Positions 11,889 through 21,137 of a stretch of 64,000 nt of DNA are shown here, piece by piece (position 1 is the stretch's first letter; every line of letters begins with the position of its first letter). The stretch covers positions 7,440,001 to 7,504,000 of the forward strand of contig JAWNGF010000001.1 in the NCBI GenBank assembly GCA_037039685.1, written 5' to 3'. Source of the DNA: Ceratobasidium sp. AG-K (Eukaryota > Basidiomycota > Agaricomycetes > Cantharellales > Ceratobasidiaceae). Made by a program: the position numbers and the translations under genes. Under the pieces are notes generated by a model. The model was given only the letters and a program-made list of their open reading frames with translations. It was not told the origin of the DNA and made no database searches.

Positions 11889-13347
11889 ATCTTCACGACG
11901 CGTATATGCATGCTCCCCGACTACCTCGGAGTCTGATGCATATGTCGTATGAATTACAGGCGGCAGACATTTGGTCTTTGTGCGGACGCGAGTGGTTAGG
12001 CGACCAGGGTATTCAGCCAGACGCATTGGACAAGCGCCGGAATCCAGACGTCGGCGGGAAGACAGTAAGTCATCAGAAGAAGCAAGTAGGCTACGCCCCG
12101 ACGTCTTACATATAGCAAAGGTGCTGAAAGACACAAAGCCTTGCATTCAAAAAGGGTACGTGGCACTGTTCCAGGAGGACCGATGCGACTGCCGATTGCA
12201 GAGGGGAAAGCAAATGTAATCGACTGACATCCAGCATTTACCCCTTTGGTTTGTGCATATGATTTCTCCCTTGCCGTAACTCTTCCAAGACCTTTCTGAG
12301 GTGTACATTGTTTACAGAACCCGAATATACTCGATCGCATTCTACCCTACAACCCCAGTAGTTTACAGGTGCATACAGGTGCATAAAGACGCATGCATGA
12401 GCTGAGCTATCTTAGGTAGCGCAGTTAAGGTTACCGCTGCTGTTCCTAACGCATTGGTCTAAAGATCATACCAAGTTAGTACGAGCATCTAACACGCTAG
12501 TAGACATATATAGACTTACTCAGGTCGATAGTGGCAGCACGACCGTTGCAGCTAGGCAGTGTTAGACGCTTCAAGGTTCGTACGAGATCGCGTTGACTTA
12601 CGTGCACTTCATAGTCGAGCCATTGTTGATGAGGCATCCACTGCACGAGTTTCCATAGTTGCCGCTGCGATTGTGTTAGTACTTTGAGTAGTATAGACGG
12701 CCGCGACGGGTACTTACCCGCCTTGGCAGGCCAGGTTGCCGTTGCGGTTGACGATGCAGCGGTTCAGGTCGATAGAGGAGTTGACACGTCCACCCCTGCC
12801 GTTACCGCAGTTCGCGTTGAACACGGTGTTGCTGGACATATACCAACCGGTGCAGGAGTTGCCAAAGTTGCCAGCCGCCTGGACACCGGTGGCAGCGAAG
12901 AGGGCAGCACCAACAAGAGTGAAGAAGCTTGTGAAGTGCATGATGCTTTGAAAGAACCTGTTGCTGGTGGATTGTTCTGGCCGGTCGAGTGTGCTTTTAT
13001 ACTCCGTAGGTCTATAGCTAACCGTTCGAATAGCTAACGAGCGCGTCTTCGTTTCGTAAATGCCGTGAACCGCATGGTGCGGACGGCTTCTACAGCAATC
13101 GACTCTCAGGCCATGGCTGTACGGTGAGCGTGCATGGATCGGTACATCGCGCACATTTGGAATCCAAGGTGTCTCGGTGTGTTGAACTTGATCATGTCCT
13201 CTGGTCGGCAATCAGAAACTCATGTTTTCGAATCTCCATCCTACAATCATCTGGCTGATCATGTGACTCCACAAGTCCCTAACGAAGATAATGGAGGCTT
13301 AGCGAAGGATCATTGCTTGATCGCTACCTGACTACAACTGGGCTTCT
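11889..13347. repeat. Left arm of a large inverted duplication
   Basis: This arm is the reverse complement of 15649-17082. From about 11906 to 13214 the two arms appear identical: every reading frame I compared between them gives the same protein. The outermost 17 bp carry three mismatches. A 108 bp island at 13215-13322 has no clear counterpart, and identity then resumes for 25 bp (13323-13347). The arm contains the whole CVNH gene plus about 0.5 kb downstream and 0.27 kb upstream of it. Confidence 0.93.
12412..12941 (-). CDS. Secreted cyanovirin-N homology (CVNH) lectin, copy 1
   Basis: Four exons mirror copy 2: 12941-12718, 12664-12602, 12551-12520 and 12458-12412, with 48-61 bp GT-AG introns. 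The product is 121 residues with a signal peptide of about 21 (MHFTSFFTLVGAALFAATG, cleavage expected near VQA|AG). The mature part is about 100 residues, the normal size of a single CVNH domain. It shows the two tandem half-repeats of that fold: GNFGNSCTGWYM...SSIDLNRCI...GNLACQGG, then GNYGNSCSGCLI...ATIDLNQCV...GNLNCAT. Cysteines lie at equivalent places in both halves. CVNH proteins bind mannose-type glycans. In filamentous fungi secreted members are common, with unclear roles such as cell-wall binding, defence or host interaction. Transcription runs outward, to the left. Confidence 0.88.
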
Positions 13348-15648
13348 TTTGGTCAGATTCACGCCAGATTCCGATCATTGCAACTCGAAATGATTCCGGA
13401 GGTGCGTTCGCAGAATAGATCTTTGATGTAGAATATGACAAGCGCCCGGTGCAATGGCGATTTCTCCCAAGACTCTCGAGTACGGTCTATCACCTTTGGC
13501 AATGTCTACCCTACCTGCCACTTCGCTCATTGGCTCTTCCTACTTGACCATTAACGTGCCCGGGTCACTTGAATACATCTCCAATAGAAGTACTGTTTGA
13601 CGGCACCGAGCTGTGAGTGGCCGAGTTGGCCGGGAGGTGGAATGAATCCGGTGCCCACATCACAAATATTTACCTAAATTGGGCATCGGGAAGGCGTGAA
13701 TTTACCTGTACATGGATTTCCGTTGTTTGTAGGTGCATCTCAATCTATCGGCCGTGCGAATAACGGCAGAAGAAGAAGGCAAAAGTTTTCATAGCATTAG
13801 GCCGAACGTAGAACACGCCCATGCTCCTTTTGTTTAGACATTCTGGGAGCATGTGGGCTCAAGTAAAGTCTTCTGTCATACATATGAGCCCCAAGAACCT
13901 TTCGTGACCAGAGCCTGTTTTTCGCGGTGCTCCTACGTTTTGGGGCAAGTTGGAAGGTTGAACTCGTTCGATACTTAAGCTGGACGAAATCACTGCTGAA
14001 GAGTATACAAGCCGTTTCCATGCCCTGAGGGCATGCTAGCCAGCCCAACCGACAGAGCTACAGTCCTAATCACTGGCAAAACCTAGAAATATATGAGGTC
14101 GAGTTCTGCCCGAGTGCCAACCATGGATCGCCCACGCAGGTAGCTAGAATTGCAGGGTTCCTTTTGAACCGCATCACTCAAATTGCTACTCGAGATACGA
14201 GCGCTAGCCGGTGCGCACGTGGAGCTCTCCTTGGCTCGGAGGTTACCTCCGACAGAGGTTGCAAACCGTATGAGTTATTTATGAATTTCTACCTGCATAT
14301 ACCCAATACATATCCAACACGTCCCACATGAGTTTTGCGTGAGCCGTAGAATTGAACAGAAGGTTGGGGGTGAGTCATGGTCCAATGGGCGGGAGGCGCC
14401 CTTACACATCCCAGTCACATCATACGCGGTTGATTCGTGCGCTGATGCACGTCTCGCCACCAGGCATGTAGCCCTTGTGTCGATTCTCTGGCTTGGACTT
14501 CCTTATTGTGGCACTCTGTGTTGGCTCCCGGCGGGAAAATATATACCACACAGCGGATTTGTAGTACGGTTTCTGCTTCTCAAGAAATCAAGTTGATGAG
14601 CCTGGGATCAGTATTGAAGCTCACACTCTTCAAGTTACTCTTGAACTTGTGTTCAAATTCAGGCTTGGTGAGAAACTGCGTGGGTTCCATTGAACATCTT
14701 TCCGGCGTAAACTTCCAGGAGTTCGTCTACGGATATGGCTGGCGTACCCCTTGGAAGCTGCTCCCTAAGCCAAGCGAGGTAGCACGCCCGCACTGGCAAG
14801 GGCGTTTACGCAGTAACTACCACTTCGGATTCTGCAGCTCAAAAATGCTCTCAGCAATTCCAGGCACGTAAGAAAGCGGGTTTCGGAACCTGAGCACCGC
14901 ATATATTGATGTGTTCACGGACTAACTCTCACTATCCGTCATTTTGAGGGTGGACCTACTTACGATACCCCCTTGTCTCGGAATTCGCTAGTATTCCCTT
15001 CGAACGTGAGCTGATTCAACTGTGAAGCATATATGGTATTTGTAATGGACCTGAAGTGTGGGAGCTGCCATGAGAGTAACCCAATCCCGGCCAGATCATG
15101 TCACCGACTGAACGGCGCAAGAGAGCCCACGAAACGCGAAGGGAGTCCTACGCATAGAATTGCACATTTGACACCCGCGGCCGATAAATGAAGTAATTTG
15201 TACCTAAGGCTCATTGCTATGCAATACGTTGGACTAGGCCTCTCATCAATCTTTCCATGGCTGCTTGATCGGGGTGGCCATAGGAACTACAGCAATCCTA
15301 TACCCCCACATGGAGCCCATTCTGGGCATATGTCCGTGATCTCAGCATCTGACTCATTCCACCTCGCGGCCAACTCGGCTACACCTGCCGTGCGATCGGA
15401 ATTCCGTTTTGTTGACCGTTGAAGCGGACTGTTAATATTCGATCGAAAAAAATTACAGAGGGATTAGTGTGATAATAGAAAGTGTGAGACTTTGGCGTAT
15501 ACTCAGGCTCGAGGAGCCGAAAAAAAAAAAAATCTCATTTGGACATTTATGTCCTTGCAATATTGTGCATCAAGAACGTATTCCATAAAAATCCTCCCAG
15601 AGCCTTTTCGGGACACAATGGTTGACGTGTGACGTGGACCTAGGCGCG
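13348..15648. other. Unique spacer between the inverted arms
   Basis: About 2.3 kb with no gene I can support. The longest open frame (14506-14871, +, 121 codons) has no recognisable domain or compositional signature and is not called. An A-run of about 12 lies near 15520. The ends next to the arms are unrelated to one another, so the spacer is not itself palindromic. Confidence 0.5.
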
Positions 15649-17082
15649 AGAAGCCCAGTTGTAGTCAGGTAGCAATCAAAAGATCCCCCGCTAAGCTTCT
15701 ATCACCGGTATCAGGAACTTGCGAACATTGCTGTGCAACACCTTCGGCTGGATGGTTGATTGCCGACCAGAGGACATGATCAAGTTCAACACACCGAGAC
15801 ACCTTGGATTCCAAATGTGCGCGATGTACCGATCCATGCACGCTCACCGTACAGCCATGGCCTGAGAGTCGATTGCTGTAGAAGCCGTCCGCACCATGCG
15901 GTTCACGGCATTTACGAAACGAAGACGCGCTCGTTAGCTATTCGAACGGTTAGCTATAGACCTACGGAGTATAAAAGCACACTCGACCGGCCAGAACAAT
16001 CCACCAGCAACAGGTTCTTTCAAAGCATCATGCACTTCACAAGCTTCTTCACTCTTGTTGGTGCTGCCCTCTTCGCTGCCACCGGTGTCCAGGCGGCTGG
16101 CAACTTTGGCAACTCCTGCACCGGTTGGTATATGTCCAGCAACACCGTGTTCAACGCGAACTGCGGTAACGGCAGGGGTGGACGTGTCAACTCCTCTATC
16201 GACCTGAACCGCTGCATCGTCAACCGCAACGGCAACCTGGCCTGCCAAGGCGGGTAAGTACCCGTCGCGGCCGTCTATACTACTCAAAGTACTAACACAA
16301 TCGCAGCGGCAACTATGGAAACTCGTGCAGTGGATGCCTCATCAACAATGGCTCGACTATGAAGTGCACGTAAGTCAACGCGATCTCGTACGAACCTTGA
16401 AGCGTCTAACACTGCCTAGCTGCAACGGTCGTGCTGCCACTATCGACCTGAGTAAGTCTATATATGTCTACTAGCGTGTTAGATGCTCGTACTAACTTGG
16501 TATGATCTTTAGACCAATGCGTTAGGAACAGCAGCGGTAACCTTAACTGCGCTACCTAAGATAGCTCAGCTCATGCATGCGTCTTTATGCACCTGTATGC
16601 ACCTGTAAACTACTGGGGTTGTAGGGTAGAATGCGATCGAGTATATTCGGGTTCTGTAAACAATGTACACCTCAGAAAGGTCTTGGAAGAGTTACGGCAA
16701 GGGAGAAATCATATGCACAAACCAAAGGGGTAAATGCTGGATGTCAGTCGATTACATTTGCTTTCCCCTCTGCAATCGGCAGTCGCATCGGTCCTCCTGG
16801 AACAGTGCCACGTACCCTTTTTGAATGCAAGGCTTTGTGTCTTTCAGCACCTTTGCTATATGTAAGACGTCGGGGCGTAGCCTACTTGCTTCTTCTGATG
16901 ACTTACTGTCTTCCCGCCGACGTCTGGATTCCGGCGCTTGTCCAATGCGTCTGGCTGAATACCCTGGTCGCCTAACCACTCGCGTCCGCACAAAGACCAA
17001 ATGTCTGCCGCCTGTAATTCATACGACATATGCATCAGACTCCGAGGTAGTCGGGGAGCATGCATATATGTGTTGTGAAGAT
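15649..17082. repeat. Right arm of the large inverted duplication
   Basis: Reverse complement of 11889-13347. Inside it, 15674-15756 (83 bp) replaces the 108 bp island of the left arm. The 25 bp at 15649-15673 match the left arm again. The outer boundary near 17082 is sharp: the sequences beyond it (17083 onward against 11888 leftward) are unrelated. Confidence 0.93.
16030..16559 (+). CDS. Secreted cyanovirin-N homology (CVNH) lectin, copy 2
   Basis: Exons 16030-16253, 16307-16369, 16420-16451 and 16513-16559 encode the same 121-residue protein as copy 1. The start is the ATG that gives a canonical hydrophobic signal peptide. A longer upstream in-frame extension (from 15760) lies in the promoter and lacks secretory character, so it was not used. 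A TATA-like GAGTATAAAAGC at about 15967 lies some 60 bp upstream and would place transcription start just before the ATG. The same box exists in copy 1. Introns fall at the same places in both copies. With identical promoters out to about 270 bp, both copies should be expressed alike. The two genes are divergent, with starts 3.1 kb apart. Confidence 0.9.
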
Positions 17083-17397
17083 TAGGCAACACCATCTCGT
17101 ATGCATCTTAAGGCGTCTCTGGATGAATGAAATCACCTGATGATCAGGTAAATTGTTGTGGTTTGTCACCTTTCACTCAATAACGGTGTGAATCTTGATA
17201 ATCACACACTCCCTAACATCATGCTAAACTCAGGTGATCACTGGTATCACAGGATATGCAGCTTCCGCCAACCAAAAACAACTTGAACAACATCAAGTCA
17301 AAGTACGGTGAAGAGGGAATTTGACAAAGTACATGAGGTAAATTAACATGGCAGAATCTGAGCTTGACAACTAAAATCGAAATTTACATATATGCTC
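17083..17397. other. AT-rich sequence without a gene
   Basis: Moderately AT-rich sequence beyond the right arm. No open frame, repeat or RNA gene could be supported. Confidence 0.3.
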
Positions 17398-17625
17398 TTA
17401 AGTTTGGTCTAAAACAGCGTCAGCAATGTTAAGCTTCCCAATAACTATTGTCCGATCTACAATATACCAGCTGTGGCTGCTATCTTGAACACGCCCAACT
17501 AATTCAATAACGTCGTGAGCATCTACCAACTCAACTGGTGCAAGGTTCTCCCCCCGTAGCTCGTAAGCAACAAGGTTGCTATCACGAAGCCATTTGAAGG
17601 TTGGGATCGGGGAGATTGCCGCCAC
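17398..17625 (-). pseudogene. 3' end of an unrecognised reading frame cut by a MITE
   Basis: A 75-codon minus-strand frame ends at 17398 with residues such as VELVDAHDVIELVGRV and WYIVDRTIVIG. Its upstream side is interrupted by the inverted-repeat element at 17625-17862. Minus-strand coding-like sequence resumes beyond it (about 17863-18206, for example LASHSVPMEPYCGALCR and ISQLLVPISIY) but in shifting frames. The pattern VVGRV...W.IVDR recalls, from memory, the C-terminal tail of basidiomycete Tnp2/Plavaka-type transposase proteins. That is a weak resemblance and is not asserted as identity. Confidence 0.3.
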
Positions 17626-17862
17626 TCTACCAAAAATCGAAATTCTCGTTTGGCTCCCAAGGTCTCGTGATGCCGGGGACTATCTTGGTAGGCTCTAGAT
17701 CACTCGCGATCGCTCGGGAGCGCTCAGGAGACAAACGAGCAATACGCTCGTCCGGGCTCGTAAGATCTCACAAGCCCCCACGACCTGTTACAAGCTCGAG
17801 AAGATTGTCCTTCTCATCACAAGACCTCACAGGCCGAACGAGAATTTCGATTTTTGGTAGAG
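17625..17862. mobile_element. 238 bp MITE-like element with 26 bp perfect terminal inverted repeats
   Basis: The left end starts CTCTACCAAAAATCG and the right end is its reverse complement. The first 26 bp match perfectly and similarity continues to about 48 bp with a few mismatches. The interior has no coding capacity. Flanking bases (GCCGCCA on the left, CAGTGCA on the right) show no longer target duplication. A TA lies four bases inside each end, so a Tc1/mariner-type TA duplication with the outer CTC/GAG as a chance extension is possible. The superfamily is not assigned. Confidence 0.8.
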
Positions 17863-18654
17863 CAGTGCAAGTGACTGATTGGTAAGGTCAAATCCAGAGC
17901 CTGCTGTTGTACTTTCCTGATTTGGAGTGAGCTCTTGAATAAGACCAGTATTGAGGACAAGAAAATATTCGACATGACCAAACATAATTGTGCCAGAAGG
18001 GCAGTGTCTGGGGCGCCCATGGAGTGAATGATCCCACTCCGATATATACTAATAGGTACAAGAAGTTGAGAGATCTCAAGAACACGTTGGTCAAGGCTTG
18101 CAAATGGAAACTGAGGATTGAGGTTTGCACGGCAGAGGGCCCCACAGTAGGGCTCCATAGGGACACTGTGGGAAGCCAGAGAACTTCCTCCAAGTGCCAG
18201 GGTCACTACTCACTTCCAGGGAGTGGCAGAGGCGCTTCCTACTAGTGCCTCCAAAAGTTTGGCACTAAAGAAGTGCTGTTGGCTGGTGAGAATCAACAAT
18301 GCAGGGTTGATCAAACAATGTATTTGTTTTAGATGCACTACATGTAGTACTCTAGGCACGAGGTTGGTTCCTGAAGCACACAATGAAGTTGGATGGTCAG
18401 AATTGGGAATAGATATATCAAGACAGTTTGTAAAGTACAGAAACAAAATTAAAGAATAGAAATTACTCATATTCAATGTTTCTGTTGTTGTTGACAAATT
18501 TGGCCTGTGTGCTATCTCTGCTCTGGTCAACAATGGCCCAGCAATTCCTGCCAAGGCTCATCCTCCCAACCATGGCCATAATCATGGTTATATGTACTAT
18601 ATCCAGTGTCATCTGTGACGTTTGGGCAGCATCAAATGTTACTATGGACTATTG
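17863..18654. other. Degenerate sequence, probably old transposon debris
   Basis: It contains fragments of minus-strand open frames (17888-18193, 18210-18554) without recognisable domains. Nothing firm can be called. Confidence 0.3.
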
Positions 18655-19259
18655 TGTCACAACCCAACACTATGATGGTTGCTGACTGTAACTGTATGTG
18701 CCCAAGTCAAGACTTAGAGAGACTTGGCACCCAAAGAGCTGTGGACTGTAGACTGTGAACAGCGCTAAGGCCTGAGGATCCAAGGTAACCCTGAGGGAAC
18801 CCCAGTGAGGGACTGTTTGTTGGGGAAAATGACAAGGCAAAACAAGATGGGGATACTATGCTTGTTGTTGCCTCATTATATATTCAGAAAAGGCATGAGT
18901 CATACTCATGCCAAGAAACAAGTCATACAAACTATGCAATCAGAAAGCTCTATGAGTGTTGCAACCCAACACTATAATGGTTGCTGACTGTAACTATGTG
19001 TGCCCAAGTCAAGACTTAGAGAGACTTGGCACCCAAAGAGCTGTGAACTGTAGACTGTGAACGGTGCTAAGGCCTGAGGATCCAAGGTAACCCTGAGGGA
19101 AACCCAGTGAGAGACTGTTTGTTGGGGAAATGACAAGGCAAAACAAGATGGGGATACCATGCTTGTTGTTGCCTCATTATATATTCAAAGAAAAGACATG
19201 AGTCATACTCATGCCAAGAAACAAGTCATACAAACTATCCAATCAGAACGCTCTATGAG
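18655..19259. repeat. Two-copy tandem direct repeat of about 302 bp (LTR-like)
   Basis: The unit at 18655-18956 is repeated at 18957-19259 with a few substitutions. Each unit starts TGTYRCAACCCAACACTA and carries CCCAAGTCAAGACTTAGAG, a GCCTCATTATATATTC segment and a CTCTATGAG end. The TGT...CAACCC start matches the ends of the neighbouring LTRs (19327, 27973, 43033), so the unit is probably a partial, duplicated LTR rather than a satellite. Confidence 0.8.
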
Positions 19260-19326
19260 TCATGTCCTATAAAGGAACATGACTTGCCAAGAAAGGAAGT
19301 TGCAAGACAAAAGAGAAAGGAAGAAG

Positions 19327-19568
19327 TGTCACAACCCTAGCCAAACCTTGGAGGCCAAGGCTCCACAGGCAGTGAGGATGGGGGTTGGGACAACAACAAA
19401 GGTTGAATGTATGGCACTAAGGCCTAAGTGAGTCATGCAATGAGTAGTGGGAAAACAACAAGAGAACAAGTCTTGTGGGAGCAAGACTTGTGTCACTGAT
19501 ATATATGCTTTCTAAAGTGGCTATGTACAATAGAGAGCAGGCAACAAAGGGAGACAAAAGGAGAAAAG
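19327..19568. mobile_element. Truncated LTR of the B family
   Basis: It begins TGTCACAACCCTAG and follows the first 240 bp or so of the B-element LTRs at 27973 and 43033, including the AACAAGAGAACAAGTCTTGTGG stretch. It stops where the LTR of element E begins at 19569, so E appears to have inserted into it. The rest of this LTR is not in the window. Confidence 0.75.
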
Positions 19569-20121
19569 TGTTGCAACCCTCTATGCCGGTTGACTGACAA
19601 CAGTGACTGTTCTTGCCTTAGTTGTAGAGACTGGCCTCGACATGCCTTATAGGCTCCTCGGACCATTTGCTAAGTTGCTAGTGCAACCTTAGCATCAATA
19701 CTGATGATGGCCAAAGGCCCACTTAGATGAGAGACAAAGGCTGTAAGGCCTTTGGGACTTAGAGTGCACTCTTGAGGGGAGAGATGATGAGGCAAAGCAA
19801 GCTGGAGTGAGTCCATGCTTGTGAGCCAGTATATATAGTGTGAGGCAAAAATGCCTCAAAGTGGTACAATACATAAACTGGCCAATCAGGCACCAGTATC
19901 AGTCAGCAAACTCAAAGTACTTCTGGAAGAACATTCCAGAAGCACGATCCTTCCAAGGGAAAGATCCAGAAGACAGCAAGGCCATATGGGCCAAGGTGAC
20001 ACGTCATCCATACACCACACTAAACACGGGAGAGGGCCATACATTGTACATAGGGCGCTTAAGGCGCCAGAGTCCAAGCCACACAGCCAGAGTCCAGAGA
20101 TGTTGTACATGGGTCATGACA
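19569..20121 (-). mobile_element. 3' LTR of element E (C-like family)
   Basis: The ends are TGTTGCAACC...GGTCATGACA, TG...CA with a short inverted repeat. Read on the minus strand it aligns with the LTR of element C: TGTCATGACC start, GGCGCCTTA.GCGCCCT palindrome, GTGGTGTATGGATGACGTGTCACC. It has 553 bp against 500 bp for C. A polypurine tract (AAAGGGGGGCAA on minus) directly precedes it, which identifies this as the 3' LTR of a minus-strand element. Confidence 0.8.
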
Positions 20122-20657
20122 TTGCCCCCCTTTAGATTGGGTGTAGGGGACTGCGCACGACTACTTTTGGGCAATCCATTCCTTGATTGCCACCCATCCT
20201 TCTTGTTCCGCCAGGGCCCGCATGTCCTCCTCCAGACGCGCATTCATTGCATCCCATTTAGCTTGTTCGAAGTCCCATTTGTGTTGAGCTAGTTGGTGGA
20301 GGGCCTGAGAGCATTGCCACTCCCTGTCGAGGAGGGATTGTCGCTCCCTATTGATCCACGCTTCTTGCCGTGCATTGCACCAACGCTTGAGACTGGAGGC
20401 TGACAACTTGCCTTGTTGGACCATCCCATATGCCTCAAGGACCTCTGCGTCACAGGGCATTCAATCATATGCTGGGGCAGGGGGTGTGTCATCAAGCTCC
20501 CGCTTGACCTTGGCCATAAGGCACTTGATTTGGGCCCGGGCCCGCTCCATTGCTTTGTTAAATCCTGCTCAAGCAGCAAAGGATCAGTGGGGATTTCAGG
20601 TGGGGCAGGCAGCTCATTGGCTGCAGGAGAGGGAGCAGGGACCATGGGTGCAGGGGG
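20122..20657 (-). pseudogene. Element E ORF3, broken 3' part
   Basis: The minus-strand frame ending at 20161 (VLEAYGMVQQGKLS...EGWVAIKEWIAQK) is a clear homologue of the end of the element C accessory ORF (VLEAYHLVQ...VGWLELKEWVARR). Upstream it is broken by a TGA where C has TGC (PAYD*MPCDAEV against PADCMPCEANV) and by at least one frameshift before the Pro-rich NELPAPPEIPTDPLL region. Element A then splits it, and coding sequence resumes at 27877-27972 (PTITEPPFGERPKANPP). The protein function is unknown. Confidence 0.7.
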
Positions 20658-21108
20658 TGTCGTGAGCCAGCTCACTCCATCGGACTCGCCTGTTGCCTCG
20701 CCCGCCCGTTCCCTTCTTGTGTGTTGTGTTTCTGTTTGCCGCGTTGCCACCTTCTTGTGGTTACCCTGTTACATTGTGTAACGCGGCTGTGCTTTGTACG
20801 AGTCATGTCTGTTTATACAGCATGACTCACTTGGACACTCCTGACTGGCTGTTACGTGTGACTCGTGTGGCTGCGCTCTGCATGACTCGGCCACTTCTTT
20901 TATATATATAGAGGACCAACAAGCCTGGTAGCCCCAGCTTGTTTTGTCTCGTCAAAACATTCCCTCTGAGTGACACTTAGAACCACCCCTACCCTCAAGA
21001 GCCTACAGACGCTTAAGTGCGTTGCGGTTCAAGAGGTCACTTAGGTCTTAGTGCCGTCCACTCTCCATCGCGGCTTGTCTCATAGCCACCAAGAAGAAGC
21101 TTACGACA
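20658..21108 (+). repeat. 5' LTR of element A
   Basis: TGTCGTGAGC...GCTTACGACA, 451 bp. A TATATATATAGAGG box near 20899 is the likely pol II promoter of the element. A related LTR occurs as both ends of element G and as the solo LTR at 42523. Confidence 0.93.
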
Positions 21109-21137
21109 TTACAAAACAAGCTTAACAATATACAAAC

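Noticed and set aside
14506..14871. 121-codon frame in the spacer of the inverted repeat
   Set aside because: No recognisable motif, no intron logic, and composition like non-coding sequence; insufficient support.
15760..16029. N-terminal extension of the CVNH protein (90 residues upstream in frame)
   Set aside because: It would hide the signal peptide inside the protein and lies across the TATA-like box; the ATG at 16030 gives a normal secreted precursor.
20693..20911. Short ORF repeated inside every A/G-type LTR (also 27461, 42585, 50880, 63169)
   Set aside because: It lies wholly within LTR promoter sequence, recurs only because LTRs are copies, and lacks consistent start and stop among copies.
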